Shown here: one piece after another, positions 26,120 through 35,220 of the stretch
Layout: each line of letters opens with the position of its first letter
Position numbering within the stretch: the first letter of the stretch is position 1
Origin: Lutimonas saemankumensis
Lineage (GTDB): Bacteria; Bacteroidota; Bacteroidia; Flavobacteriales; Flavobacteriaceae
Assembly (NCBI RefSeq): GCF_020171465.1
Contig: NZ_JAIUZR010000003.1
Coordinates: 868,001 to 932,000, forward strand
Reading direction: 5' to 3'
DNA length: 64,000 nucleotides
Notes under the pieces: model-generated
What the model saw: only the letters and a program-made list of their open reading frames with translations
Database searches by the model: none
Told to the model about the DNA's origin: nothing
Made by a program: the position numbers and the translations under genes

Positions 26120-26165
26120 TAAACTATTCCAAAGGGCTCAGTTAAAGATCCTCCGGAATAGTTTA
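26120..26165 (-). terminator. Candidate terminator of the VKAI-repeat gene
   Basis: An 11-bp perfect stem (TAAACTATTCC / GGAATAGTTTA) with a 24-base loop, 44 bases after the stop of the 26209-27306 gene in its reading direction. A T-rich stretch (TTTATTTTTA) follows after a few bases on the minus strand. The long loop makes it a weaker call than the others. Confidence 0.5.
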
Positions 26166-26208
26166 TTTTTATTATTAATTAGCTTTACACTAATATTTTA
26201 AGAGCTTT

Positions 26209-27306
26209 TTATTGAGGTAAAGCCTTAATATGGGCATAAACCTTGACCCCGCTAATTTCCATCTCAACATTCTCTTTAAGCATTTTTACTCCCTTCACAT
26301 CATTTAATTCTCCTTCCGGGGAGATGGCCTTTACGCCGTATAAATCACCATTCTTTTGGGCCACTTTGATATGGATAAGATTTCCCAATCTCTCTCCGGC
26401 AACGACATCAAGTAAATTGCCGTCCAGATCCATTGCCTTTAAGGGATATAATGAACCTTCTTTGGTAATTGCAAAAATTCCCTGTTTTGAGTCAGAGCCT
26501 TTTATGATTTTTACGGGTAGTTGAAGATTATCCCCGACAAAAGCCTTAATATCAAGCAGACTTCTTTGACTGGAGTTTTTTATGGCCTTTATATCATGGG
26601 CAGTTCCTTCAGGATCTATGGCTTTGATGTCCAGCGTTTTTCCTTCCGGATGAATTCCTTTTATGTGCCAAATAAAATTATCAGAAGCACAACCCGTTTG
26701 AGAAATGGCTTTTACATGGGCATGAATCAACACTCCGTTTATACTTCCTTCAACGGGATCGGAATTCACCTTAACCCCTTTAACATCATTAAGCAAGCCT
26801 TCCGGTGAAACAGCTTTGACCCCATAGAATTCTTTGTTTTTCGTAATGGCCTTGATGTGGATTATATTTCCGGAGTGTCCAATGCCTTTGACATCCAATT
26901 TTTCACCTTTGGCATTGATGGCCTTGATATCGAGTATTACTCCTTCATTTGTTATACCTTTTACAGGCATAAACCGTCCGTCACTTTGAAGAATTTTTAC
27001 GGGTAACTTTTTTCCCTTCATCAAAACTTTAACATCCATCAAGGTAGTCTGGCTGGCATCCTGTATCGCTTTTACATCGTATTTGTTCCCGTACTGATCA
27101 AAGGCCTTTATATCGAGAAAATTACCTTCCGGATGAATGGCTTTAACGTGCCAAATGACTTCCCCTCCAACCTTATCACTCTTTTCATGTTGTACCTCAT
27201 CCTTGCTGTAGTTTGAATCTGAATTAAGTCCAAAACTCAAGAATACAAAGACTGCGATGACCAAGGCTCCAATAAGCCTTATGTCCATTTTTTTGAGAAT
27301 AAGCAT
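26209..27306 (-). CDS. Exported protein made of two tandem blocks of 12-residue VKAI repeats
   Basis: The 365-residue protein has an N-terminal hydrophobic segment (about residues 9-27), probably a signal peptide or anchor. The rest is two homologous halves, residues 51-203 and 212-365, displaced by 161-162 residues and both beginning IWH[VI]K. Each half carries about 12 repeats of [VI]-K-[AG]-[IVF]-x-x-x-G, spaced 11-14 (mostly 12) residues; for example Lys55, 67, 79, 93, 104, 116, 128, 140, 152, 164, 176 and 199 in the first half. The pattern suggests a beta solenoid or propeller. I recognise no family and no enzymatic motif. It is monocistronic and stands between the aldo/keto reductase and the type IX pair. 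Confidence 0.75.
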   Translation of the reverse strand: MLILKKMDIRLIGALVIAVFVFLSFGLNSDSNYSKDEVQHEKSDKVGGEVIWHVKAIHPEGNFLDIKAFDQYGNKYDVKAIQDASQTTLMDVKVLMKGKKLPVKILQSDGRFMPVKGITNEGVILDIKAINAKGEKLDVKGIGHSGNIIHIKAITKNKEFYGVKAVSPEGLLNDVKGVKVNSDPVEGSINGVLIHAHVKAISQTGCASDNFIWHIKGIHPEGKTLDIKAIDPEGTAHDIKAIKNSSQRSLLDIKAFVGDNLQLPVKIIKGSDSKQGIFAITKEGSLYPLKAMDLDGNLLDVVAGERLGNLIHIKVAQKNGDLYGVKAISPEGELNDVKGVKMLKENVEMEISGVKVYAHIKALPQ

Positions 27307-27463
27307 ATTACGATAATTTTTAAGAATATTCGCCTTGAACTGAAAGACCGAGAAATATTGATTGGATAACGGGCCTTCCCCCTAAATTTATGACCTATAC
27401 TTCAGGAAATACATGACATTTATCAGGATTTAAAATCGATCCATGAGTCAATATCAAGCCCGC

Positions 27464-28426
27464 TTAATAAACAGAGTTTAGATTAGGGCAGCCTGTAGCC
27501 CTCGGCTTTTTACAGAAAACATTAAAGCCCAATGTGAGTTGATGATGCCCGCTATTTTCAAGTACGATGTCTCCTATTTGGGAGGAATAGGTGTATGAAA
27601 ACATAAATCGTTTATAATTAATTCCTATGATCGGGGTAATCATCTTAAAGCTTTCAATATTGGAATCGAAATTCTGACGATAGGACAATGCCGCCCACAA
27701 CTGACTTTTGTCTCCAATGTTACGATACACCTTTAAATTAAGGTCGGCAAATGTTTCTCCTGTATATTCAATGAATTGGAACATGATGGATGGCTCAAGT
27801 TGAAACTTCATACCTCTTCCCAAATAGTAACCCAGCGTTAGAAGATATCTTCTCAAATTATCAGACTCAAACCTGTTGTTGGCCAGATCACGAGGAGTCA
27901 ATAAAAGGTTTTTTATAGTGAAATAACCAAAGGCATCCAAAAAGTGATATCCTAAACCGAAATCTACATTATAGTATCCGGTAGACTCTACTCCAGGAGC
28001 TACAATGGGGTCTGGAATTACAAAATCATTCTGATTTACCGAATTCTGACTGAACATGAACGACAATCCAAAGGATAACTGATTCAAGGCGGCTTCATGT
28101 CCAAAATTGATATGGTAGGCATAAGTGGCCAGAAAACCCTGCTGTGAATGATAGCCGTTCTCGTCATTGAATACAATTCCTCCGAGGGCCATTTTTTCGG
28201 TTACCCGTGTATGAAAACTTAAGGTTTGCAAAGAAGGTGCATCTTCAACTCCCATCCATTGCTGCCTGTAAGTGAATCTAATTTTTCCACAGTTTCCTAT
28301 TCCGGCGGCTGCGGGATGGACCAGATAAACATTATCCGACAAATAATCAGAATAGATAGGAAAGGTTTCCTGCGCACTTAAATTAAGCGCAGAGAATATT
28401 AGGATCAATGCCAAAAGGTTTTTCAT
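27464..28426 (-). CDS. PorP/SprF-family type IX secretion membrane protein
   Basis: The 320-residue protein has a signal peptide ending NLSAQ and starts its mature part ETFPIYSDYLSDNVYLVHPAAAG, the classic PorP/SprF opening. Further family elements are IRFTYRQQWMGVEDAPSLQT and LSFGLSFMFSQNSVNQNDF. It ends in beta-rich segments of an outer-membrane barrel. SprF-like proteins are encoded next to, and needed for anchoring or export of, a particular large surface protein, and here the cargo is almost certainly the upstream gene, 11 bases away. It acts in the outer membrane. Confidence 0.93.
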   Translation of the reverse strand: MKNLLALILIFSALNLSAQETFPIYSDYLSDNVYLVHPAAAGIGNCGKIRFTYRQQWMGVEDAPSLQTLSFHTRVTEKMALGGIVFNDENGYHSQQGFLATYAYHINFGHEAALNQLSFGLSFMFSQNSVNQNDFVIPDPIVAPGVESTGYYNVDFGLGYHFLDAFGYFTIKNLLLTPRDLANNRFESDNLRRYLLTLGYYLGRGMKFQLEPSIMFQFIEYTGETFADLNLKVYRNIGDKSQLWAALSYRQNFDSNIESFKMITPIIGINYKRFMFSYTYSSQIGDIVLENSGHHQLTLGFNVFCKKPRATGCPNLNSVY

Positions 28427-28437
28427 AAGTGACTTTA

Positions 28438-30939
28438 CTATCTTCTAATTAAACTAAAATGGCCCGTATGAATCCTTCCGTCTTCAAGTTGAACCCTGTA
28501 CCAATAATCCGCTGATGGAAGCTGCATTCCATTGTAAATGCCATTCCATCCTTCACCTGAGGCATCTAATTCGGCCAGCAATTTACCGAATTTATTGAAA
28601 ATATAAATATCTGACCCGGGTTGGAAGGAAACTCCCTGAACCTGCCAGGTATCATTGTACCCGTCTCCATTTGGAGTAAAGAACTTGGGGTACCCGATAA
28701 CGGATACCTCAATTGAGGCAACACCACATCCATTTTTGTCGCGAACAAAAATGGTATGAATACCGGGCAATACCCCATCGAAAAAGGGTTCGTCCTGATA
28801 AGGGCCAAACTGGCTGTCAAGGGCGTATTCATAATCTCCTATTCCAAGATTTGAGGGATCTATACTTATGGAATTATTCTCACCTCCGTCAACCACATCA
28901 ATATCTTCTTGTGTTATGGTCGCAATAGAAGATTCCTCTACAACTAAAGTTCTGACTTTAGATTCGCAACCTTCTTCAGAATAACCTAAAACTGTGTAAA
29001 CTCCTCCTCTTTCAATTAAAGCTATACCCTCATTACTGATCACTTCACCAGAATCATCTTTCCATTCATAAGTATATTTTCCATCCGGATTACTGATTGA
29101 AATCTCAAAGGGGCCAACGTTTTGACAATAAACCGTATTAGGCTGCAGGTAGAACTCTGGCAAAGGAAAAACGTACAACTCCACAAATTCACCCAGGCTT
29201 ATGCATTCATTATTGTTAACACTTTCCACCCTGACATAAAGTGTTTGAAAATAAGGAGTTTCATTGGTATACCCATCCTGAGGTAAGATCTCATTTTGCT
29301 CGAGCGTTGCGTCATCAAGATTTCGATAGTACTGAACCCTCAAATCCTGCGGGGGTAACTGAACCAAAATCTGATTCGTTGCTTCAGCCAGATCAAAACG
29401 AACAAGGCCATCATTAAAATCATCCGTGTCACAAGATTCCAATGTGACTATTTCAACAGGCTGTGTAGCCGAAACTTCCAAAAACACGACAGCAACATCA
29501 AAACAACCATCTTCGCTCTCAGCCCTGCCAAAAACGAATTCTGAGGTTCTATTGTTAAATGGAAAGGGGTTCAGGGCATTGACCCCATTATCTGCATCCT
29601 CTTCAGTCAGGTAATAGGAAAAAATCAAGGGTTGTTCTTCTGTGTTGTTCAAGGGAATTAGCTCATTAGCCTCCTCAAGATTAAAGTCGGTAAAACCATC
29701 AGTGGGATCCTCATCCTGATCACAATTTTTTAAGGTAACTTCGGCCTTGATTTCGGGAATATCAAAAATTGTGGCACTTACTATTTTTCTAACTCCTGAA
29801 ACACAATCGTTCTGAGAGGCCAGCACATAAAAATCCTTGCTTTCCAGTAAGTCCACCTCATAGATATCACCAATAAAAACCGGAACCTCTTCCTCTTCGG
29901 AATCGAACCAATACACTTCTGTTTTCTCTGGCTGGTCCTCAACTTCATTAACTGTTGCTCTTAATTGAACCGTTCCCGGACCACAATGGCTTCCGGAAAA
30001 CACACTGTCAATCGTATTGGTATAGATTCTTGTAAAGGCCGAAAAAACGGGTGCATCATCCGGGTCGTTATATCCGTATTCCACGATATATCCCTTGGGC
30101 TGATAATCTCCGGACGGGGCACCTGATACTGACAGGTCATTCCAGGAACCGGTAATTCCTACATTTGGTGCTGTTATGTGAGCATAATCTTCATCTCCGA
30201 GATTATTTGGCTCTCCGTTATTCCAAAAGGCAAATTCACCGTTTGGAGGGGATCCATTCATGTCTCCGATCCAAAAGACTGTACCAGCCTCCGGGCCCGT
30301 TACCCATTTCCAGGTCCCTTCCACCTCCTGGTCGCTTCCTCCTATCCATCCGGCACCGTCAGCCTGTTCTCCTGATAATTGCGCTTCTTCTGCTGAGGTA
30401 ATGGTAGCGAGGTAACCCGGAATACCGTAATACGTTCTGGCTTCAGCAGCTGTCCTTGCAAGTGTCCATGTTATGCCAATGTCCTGAACATATTCATAAT
30501 AGTGTCCCGTCGAAGGAAGGAAATTGGCGTCTCCCAGGGTAAATGAAAAAAACCGTTCTCCCTGAATGTTTTCGTTGGTACTGTAAAACACAGCACTCTT
30601 TACAGCGTCTATAACAGTTTGATGTTCCATTGGATCACCATCTGAGGAAGAAAGTGTTAATTTCGCAGTATTCTGGTTAAAACTCCAAACAATGCCATCC
30701 ATTGAACCGGTTAGTTCCAGAAAATCAGAACCAAACTCATATCCAGATGAAATCTGAATAAAAAATTCATCAATTGCTCCTTCTTCAGTGGTCAGATCGA
30801 AGTCTGTAACAACCGGTATCTTTTCCCCCGGGCAGTAGAACTGATCTCCGGAAGCTGAAATTTCAGGTGGATCAATTTGAGCCTGGGCGAAACATATTCC
30901 TCCAAAAAGGAAAAAATAAAGAGAAACAAATCTTAGCAT
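28438..30939 (-). CDS. Surface protein with C-type lectin-like domain and type IX (type B) sorting domain
   Basis: The 833-residue protein has a signal peptide (ending FAQAQ near residue 21). A C-type lectin-like domain spans about residues 145-290: GHYYEYVQDIGITWTLARTA at its start, WIGGSDQEVEGTWKWVTGPE, the Glu-Pro-Asn motif GEPNN at 242-246 and WND at 266-268. The last two are the calcium and mannose-type sugar ligands of true lectins. Several beta-sandwich segments with Cys and Asp/Glu follow. The last 84 residues (from YPKFFTPNGDGYNDTW) are the gliding-motility-associated C-terminal (CHU_C) sorting domain. It is probably secreted and kept on the surface with the SprF-like partner, where it may bind glycans. 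Confidence 0.92.
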   Translation of the reverse strand: MLRFVSLYFFLFGGICFAQAQIDPPEISASGDQFYCPGEKIPVVTDFDLTTEEGAIDEFFIQISSGYEFGSDFLELTGSMDGIVWSFNQNTAKLTLSSSDGDPMEHQTVIDAVKSAVFYSTNENIQGERFFSFTLGDANFLPSTGHYYEYVQDIGITWTLARTAAEARTYYGIPGYLATITSAEEAQLSGEQADGAGWIGGSDQEVEGTWKWVTGPEAGTVFWIGDMNGSPPNGEFAFWNNGEPNNLGDEDYAHITAPNVGITGSWNDLSVSGAPSGDYQPKGYIVEYGYNDPDDAPVFSAFTRIYTNTIDSVFSGSHCGPGTVQLRATVNEVEDQPEKTEVYWFDSEEEEVPVFIGDIYEVDLLESKDFYVLASQNDCVSGVRKIVSATIFDIPEIKAEVTLKNCDQDEDPTDGFTDFNLEEANELIPLNNTEEQPLIFSYYLTEEDADNGVNALNPFPFNNRTSEFVFGRAESEDGCFDVAVVFLEVSATQPVEIVTLESCDTDDFNDGLVRFDLAEATNQILVQLPPQDLRVQYYRNLDDATLEQNEILPQDGYTNETPYFQTLYVRVESVNNNECISLGEFVELYVFPLPEFYLQPNTVYCQNVGPFEISISNPDGKYTYEWKDDSGEVISNEGIALIERGGVYTVLGYSEEGCESKVRTLVVEESSIATITQEDIDVVDGGENNSISIDPSNLGIGDYEYALDSQFGPYQDEPFFDGVLPGIHTIFVRDKNGCGVASIEVSVIGYPKFFTPNGDGYNDTWQVQGVSFQPGSDIYIFNKFGKLLAELDASGEGWNGIYNGMQLPSADYWYRVQLEDGRIHTGHFSLIRR

Positions 30940-31049
30940 GAGGGGAAGTATTCTTCACAGCATTTCAAGTTTTAAAAGTATTAAAATGTCATCGAATACA
31001 CAACTTTTAAAGCCTTTGGTTTCAAGGAGTCATTTAGAGGCAAAAAGGA

Positions 31050-31814
31050 TTATCGTATATGGCTTCCCGCATTGATATCAATGGTGGCCCCTGTAGCATG
31101 ATCCATACCTCCACTGCATATCAGGCCAATCAGAGGGCTGATATCAGAAGGAACAGTTAACTCCTTTAAGGACAATTCATTTAGAATCATGTTTTCACCA
31201 TGATCTTTAATAAATTGTTCTGCCATTTTGGTTTTTACAAAACCCGGGGCAATTGTAAATGATTTAATGTTGAATTTGCCAAATGAACGTGCGATACTTC
31301 TGGAAAGGGAAGTAAGCCCTCCTTTAGAAGCGGCGTAAGCCAAATACTCCTGAGTTTCTCCCCTGAAAGCAGCCCTGCTTCCAATAAAGACCATCCTGCC
31401 GCCACCCTCCTCTTTAAAGTGATTTATGGCCAACCTTGAAATCAAAGCTGGGGTATCCAAATTAACGCGAATTGTCTTTTCCCAAACCTTAAACCATTTG
31501 GATAGTTCTTCCTCAGTATGATGCTTTAAAAAAACCGCGGCGTTAAAAATAACGACATCAATCCTTTCATAGTAATCAAGTACCTTTCTCCACATAGACT
31601 CGGCTTCTTGAGGAGATTCAAGATCAGCCTGAAAAGTTCTTGAATTTGTATGCGGGTAAAATGCTGCCAGTTCTTTTGCGGAATTCTTATTTCTAAAACA
31701 ATGTAAGGCCACGTTGGCGTTCATTTCCATTAAAAAACGGGCAATTTCCTTACCAATTCCACTGGAAGCTCCGGTTACAAGTATATTTTTGTTATTAAGG
31801 TCTACTTGAATCAT
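31050..31814 (-). CDS. SDR-family oxidoreductase (FabG-like)
   Basis: The ATG at 31814 gives 254 residues starting MIQVDLNNKNILVTGASSGIG; a TTG three codons upstream is an alternative. The NAD(P) loop TGASSGIG is at the N-terminus, the VVIFNAAVFLKHH segment corresponds to the NAG motif, Ser lies in MVFIGSRAAF and the catalytic YAASK pair follows. FTIAPGFVKTKMAEQ completes the short-chain dehydrogenase pattern. It resembles 3-oxoacyl-ACP reductases, but no other fatty-acid gene is near, so the substrate is open. The downstream DNA toward 30939 holds no gene. Confidence 0.9.
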   Translation of the reverse strand: MIQVDLNNKNILVTGASSGIGKEIARFLMEMNANVALHCFRNKNSAKELAAFYPHTNSRTFQADLESPQEAESMWRKVLDYYERIDVVIFNAAVFLKHHTEEELSKWFKVWEKTIRVNLDTPALISRLAINHFKEEGGGRMVFIGSRAAFRGETQEYLAYAASKGGLTSLSRSIARSFGKFNIKSFTIAPGFVKTKMAEQFIKDHGENMILNELSLKELTVPSDISPLIGLICSGGMDHATGATIDINAGSHIR

Positions 31815-31894
31815 CAGGATCAACTTTTTACCTTAAAGATAGATAAAAAAATTACCAGACCTGAGCTGAGATTTTTATCAATGTAAAAGAACTT

Positions 31895-32431
31895 TTATTT
31901 TATGGCAGATATTTTCGATATTTTCAATTCGAAAGATTCCATTTTTTTGTTTCCAATTAAAAATGCAATCTCCTCAATTTGAACACCTTCAAAATTTGGC
32001 AGATTCAAAAGCCTGCCTCGAAATCTTGGCTCCATGCTGTTAAATGGTATGATAATTTCCTGCCACTCTCCATTTGTCGAAAATTCCGCTACATAAGAAA
32101 ATTGCTGCCCGGAATCAGATTTAACCCTGAACTGATAATTTTTACCATCCCCTTTAAGTTTTAGACTAAATTTACTGAAACGTTCCATATTGAGGGCATT
32201 AAATCGATTGGCCACCATGGTAAAGCCCCCGTTGTTCTCCGTGGAAACATTCCCCTTAAAAAATGCCTTATTATCATCCACACTGAAACTTCCTTTTGAG
32301 AGCCCTCCCATTACTCCATCATTTATAATGAACCATCCATTGGAAGAAACTTCTTGAGAAAAGTCAAAAAGAACATCATTGTCTTGCATAGGCGTGAATA
32401 GAATTAGAATATAAAAAAATATGTGTTTCAT
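31895..32431 (-). CDS. CIA30-family exported protein
   Basis: The 178-residue protein has a short hydrophobic leader (about residues 3-13). A CIA30-type beta-sandwich domain follows, beginning FDFSQEVSSNGWFIINDGVM and showing the diagnostic NDGVMGG(L)S motif, then KLKGDGKNYQFRVKSD and WQEIIIPFNSMEPRFRGR. The family is named after complex I intermediate-associated protein 30; bacterial members are often exported and of unknown role. The ATG overlaps the stop of the SRPBCC gene as ATGA, so both are translated as a coupled unit. Confidence 0.9.
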   Translation of the reverse strand: MKHIFFYILILFTPMQDNDVLFDFSQEVSSNGWFIINDGVMGGLSKGSFSVDDNKAFFKGNVSTENNGGFTMVANRFNALNMERFSKFSLKLKGDGKNYQFRVKSDSGQQFSYVAEFSTNGEWQEIIIPFNSMEPRFRGRLLNLPNFEGVQIEEIAFLIGNKKMESFELKISKISAIK

Positions 32432-32919
32432 GATTTCTCATATTTTCCAAATCGGGAAACCAGTACCCGGGTCCGGTACTCAAAAATTTCCTTTAGTTTT
32501 GGTTTTATGAGCAAAGAATGAAATCTATTGGCAACGATCGGTAGCGGCAGTCTGTAATGTACTTGATCGGTCATCTCAACACCATTGCTGATTTTCTTAA
32601 AGAAATGCTTGTGATGCCATATTTTATAGGGACCTATTCTTTGTTCGTCAACAAAAAACTTATTTTGCTCCACATGAGTGATCTCGGTCACCCAGTTCAT
32701 ATTGATGCCAAACAAGGGAGTCACTTTATAACTAATAATCTGACCGGGATACATGAAATGGTCCAGGCTTGAAATTATATTGAACCCCATGTAATCCGGG
32801 GTAATTTCTTTTAAATTTGAAGGGTTTGAAAAAAAATTCCAGGCTTCTTCCAGTCTAATTGGCATATTAAGCTTTGCCTTTAAACAAAAAACGGCTCCTT
32901 GTTTTTGAAATTCTACCAT
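32428..32919 (-). CDS. SRPBCC (START-like) family protein
   Basis: The 163-residue protein shows the SRPBCC helix-grip pattern: LKAKLNMPIRLEEAWNFFSN near the N-terminus, NLKEITPDYMGFNI, YPGQIISYKVTPLFGI and WVTEITHVEQNKFFVDEQR, with a C-terminal helix. It resembles the ligand-binding proteins sometimes annotated as cell-division inhibitors in cyanobacteria. It may bind a lipid or other hydrophobic ligand in the cytosol. It is coupled to the CIA30 gene and lies 32 bases downstream of the glutathione peroxidase gene, so the run 33690-31895 may be one operon. Confidence 0.87.
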   Translation of the reverse strand: MVEFQKQGAVFCLKAKLNMPIRLEEAWNFFSNPSNLKEITPDYMGFNIISSLDHFMYPGQIISYKVTPLFGINMNWVTEITHVEQNKFFVDEQRIGPYKIWHHKHFFKKISNGVEMTDQVHYRLPLPIVANRFHSLLIKPKLKEIFEYRTRVLVSRFGKYEKS

Positions 32920-32951
32920 AAAAGAACACCTGAGAAAAAATAAGCAAGATC

Positions 32952-33458
32952 CTAAGCAGGAGCTTTTTCGATCTTTTTCAAAATTTTACTGCTGCCTGGC
33001 TTGGTTATGGAATAATAATAATCTATCAACTTTCCATTTTCATCGATTAAATATTTTTGGAAATTCCATTTAACAGTGGAGTTTTTGACTCCATTGTATT
33101 TTTTCTGAGTTAACCATGCATATAGTGGGTGCTGGTTTGGACCTTTAACATCAACTTTTTCAGTCAAAGGAAAGGTAACTCCAAAATTTAAAGAACAGAA
33201 ACTTTGGATCTGATCCGAACTGCCGGGTTCCTGTTGACCGAATTGGTTACAGGGAACGCCTACAACAAGCAGTGAATCCGCATATTTCTCAGAAATTTTT
33301 TGAAGGTCTTTATACTGCTTTGTAAAACCACATTCAGAAGCAGTATTTACAATTAAAACTTTTTTTCCTTTGCAAATGCTCCAATCAAAAATACTGCCTT
33401 GAAGGGTATTGATTTCAATATCGTATAAATACTCGGGAATTTCTTTGTTATCTTTCAA
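32952..33458 (-). CDS. Glutathione peroxidase-family (thioredoxin-type) peroxidase
   Basis: The 168-residue protein has the peroxidatic Cys43 in NTASECGFTKQY, the PCNQFGQQEPGS loop with the catalytic Gln, and Trp131-Asn132 in VKWNFQKYL. Cys88 in SFCSLNFGVTFPL sits where thioredoxin-dependent relatives keep the resolving cysteine, so reduction by thioredoxin is more likely than by glutathione. The only usable start is TTG at 33458, 10 bases after the stop of the 73-residue gene and preceded by CCAGG; no in-frame ATG lies nearby. Translation is therefore probably coupled to the upstream small gene. It removes peroxides in the cytosol. Confidence 0.9.
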   Translation of the reverse strand: MKDNKEIPEYLYDIEINTLQGSIFDWSICKGKKVLIVNTASECGFTKQYKDLQKISEKYADSLLVVGVPCNQFGQQEPGSSDQIQSFCSLNFGVTFPLTEKVDVKGPNQHPLYAWLTQKKYNGVKNSTVKWNFQKYLIDENGKLIDYYYSITKPGSSKILKKIEKAPA

Positions 33459-33468
33459 AACCTGGAAA

Positions 33469-33690
33469 TCAAATCGTGATATTAAATTTAAGCCTTGACT
33501 CTACTTTCCTTTTGATTACGGTAAGACGTTTCATCAAATCCATAATACTTTGGTCCTTGTTCACCTTATAAATTTCATTCAAACTCAAAATAAGTGATTT
33601 TACTTCTCTTGAAGCCAAAATTCTGTCATTCGTTGATTTCAATGATAATTTTCTGTTTTCAAATTCAATTGCTTGTGCTATAACTTCCAT
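33469..33690 (-). CDS. Small helical protein of unknown function, 73 residues
   Basis: The peptide starts MEVIAQAIEFENRKLSLKST and reads EVKSLILSLNEIYK then MDLMKRLTVIKRKVESRLK. It is predicted to be almost all helix, without membrane segment or signal. The frame is open, starts with ATG, and its stop is 10 bases before the glutathione peroxidase start, so it leads that operon. Short proteins with the same start and MDLMKRL segment occur, as far as I recall, in many flavobacteria, always without an assigned role. I know no function for it. Confidence 0.7.
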   Translation of the reverse strand: MEVIAQAIEFENRKLSLKSTNDRILASREVKSLILSLNEIYKVNKDQSIMDLMKRLTVIKRKVESRLKFNITI

Positions 33691-34172
33691 AATTCGGGGG
33701 ATTAAAAATTATACCTTTAATTTTTTTTGTTAACTTTTTATTGAAAGGAGATTAAGAACTTATAATCTTCTTCTTTGATACTCTAAAGTTAAAGGATTGA
33801 ATTAATTATTTCCCTATCAATTGCATAGGAAAATCTTATGATCAAATAGAAATTGTCTATGAATGTCCGAAATACGTTTTAGAAAACAGAAGAACCCAAA
33901 GCAAAAAGCCCCGGGTTCTTCACCATATTAACAAAAAACTCTCAATGTGATGATTCATTATTAAAGACTGGAAAAAAGTAAAATTGTTAACCTTATTTAA
34001 AAAATTAACAGAAATTTAACCTCAAAGTTCGAAGCTAGAAATGGATTTCGAACAAATAAATCGGATCTGAACATTTATTTTCTTTGTAATTTAGAATTAT
34101 TTCGGGCCTTTATCAGAAATTAAAATTATTACCTACTTTTACGGGCAATAAAAAATTAAACATCGTATAGGA
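33691..34172. other. Intergenic stretch between divergent 33690 and 34173 genes
   Basis: These 482 bases are AT-rich and hold no supported gene on either strand. They should contain the promoters of the 73-residue/peroxidase operon and of the HtrA gene. The only marked structure is a 9-bp perfect hairpin (GAAGAACCC / GGGTTCTTC) at 33889-33921 with a 15-base loop. It lacks a T run on both strands, so its role is unclear. Confidence 0.5.
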
Positions 34173-35210
34173 ATGAAAAAGCTGCAAATAACAACCTTGA
34201 ACAGAATCCTAATTTTTATTTTCATCTTAATAATTACCTCTGTGAAGGCTCAGTCCCTTTCAGAACTTTATGAAAAAGTGAATCCTGCCATCGTTGTTAT
34301 TTTAACGGAACAAAAGGAATTGGTGAGTTCCGGAAAAATGACTCAAACTGTAACTTCAGGGGGGCTTGGGTCCGGATTCATGATTTCGGACACACAAATC
34401 GTAACTGCTGCTCATGTGGTCCAGGTTGCTGAAAAAGTAGATGTTCAGTTTCTTGATGGTGAAATTATTCCGGCGAAAGTAATTTCGGCATATGCCACGG
34501 CAGACGTTGCTCTCCTTGAATTAATCTGGCCTCGTAAAAACGCTGTAACCTTGAAGCTTGCAGATTCGGATGCTGTAAAAGTTGGGGAAAGTGTCTTTGT
34601 TGTTGGAGCCCCTTATGGTCTTGGTCATTCGCTTTCGTCAGGTTATGTCAGTGGTATTATACGAGATAAGGATGATAAAAATCCCTTTACAAATTCTGAG
34701 TACATTCAAACAGATGCGGCCATCAATACAGGAAACTCAGGAGGCCCTATGATGAACATGAAGGGAGAGGTGATTGGGGTTGTAAGTAATATTTTAACAC
34801 AATCAGGCGGGTTCCAGGGAATAGGATTTGCATCTTCTTCCAATATCACAAAAGAACTTCTTTTTGAAAAGAAAATAATTTGGAACGGAACGGATCTTAT
34901 ACCATTAACAGGTAAGGTCGCTCAAATTTTCAATTTACCTCAGGAAAGCGGATTACTGGTTCAAAGAGTGGTCAAACTGTCTCCGTTTGGGGTATTGGGT
35001 ATTGAAGATGGCGATGTTGAAATGACATTGAATGGAGAAAAACTGATCGTCGGTGGCGACATCATTCTTTCCATTAATGGAGTTAAATTTGAAAACACGG
35101 ATGAATCCCTGGTTAACATTGCCAAAGTGATGGAAAGAAAATCAGAAAATGATCCGCTTGAAATTGTGGTTTTCAGGGCAGGTAAAAAAGTGACCCTGGG
35201 CAGAAAATAA
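34173..35210 (+). CDS. Exported HtrA-type serine protease with C-terminal PDZ region
   Basis: The 345-residue protein has a signal peptide (hydrophobic LIFIFILIITSVKAQ). The trypsin-like domain keeps the catalytic triad: His81 in VTAAHVV, Asp111 in ATADVALLEL and Ser189 in NTGNSGGPM. The C-terminal 110 residues contain GLLVQRVVKLSPFGVLGIED and GGDIILSINGV, a PDZ-like fold with one domain rather than the two of DegP. It probably degrades or refolds damaged periplasmic proteins. It stands alone and converges on the 35221 gene. Confidence 0.9.
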   Translation: MKKLQITTLNRILIFIFILIITSVKAQSLSELYEKVNPAIVVILTEQKELVSSGKMTQTVTSGGLGSGFMISDTQIVTAAHVVQVAEKVDVQFLDGEIIPAKVISAYATADVALLELIWPRKNAVTLKLADSDAVKVGESVFVVGAPYGLGHSLSSGYVSGIIRDKDDKNPFTNSEYIQTDAAINTGNSGGPMMNMKGEVIGVVSNILTQSGGFQGIGFASSSNITKELLFEKKIIWNGTDLIPLTGKVAQIFNLPQESGLLVQRVVKLSPFGVLGIEDGDVEMTLNGEKLIVGGDIILSINGVKFENTDESLVNIAKVMERKSENDPLEIVVFRAGKKVTLGRK

Positions 35211-35220
35211 AACTTTTAAG

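Noticed and set aside
33889-33921. 9-bp hairpin as a terminator
   Set aside because: No T run on either strand and no gene ends nearby; it may be structural only.
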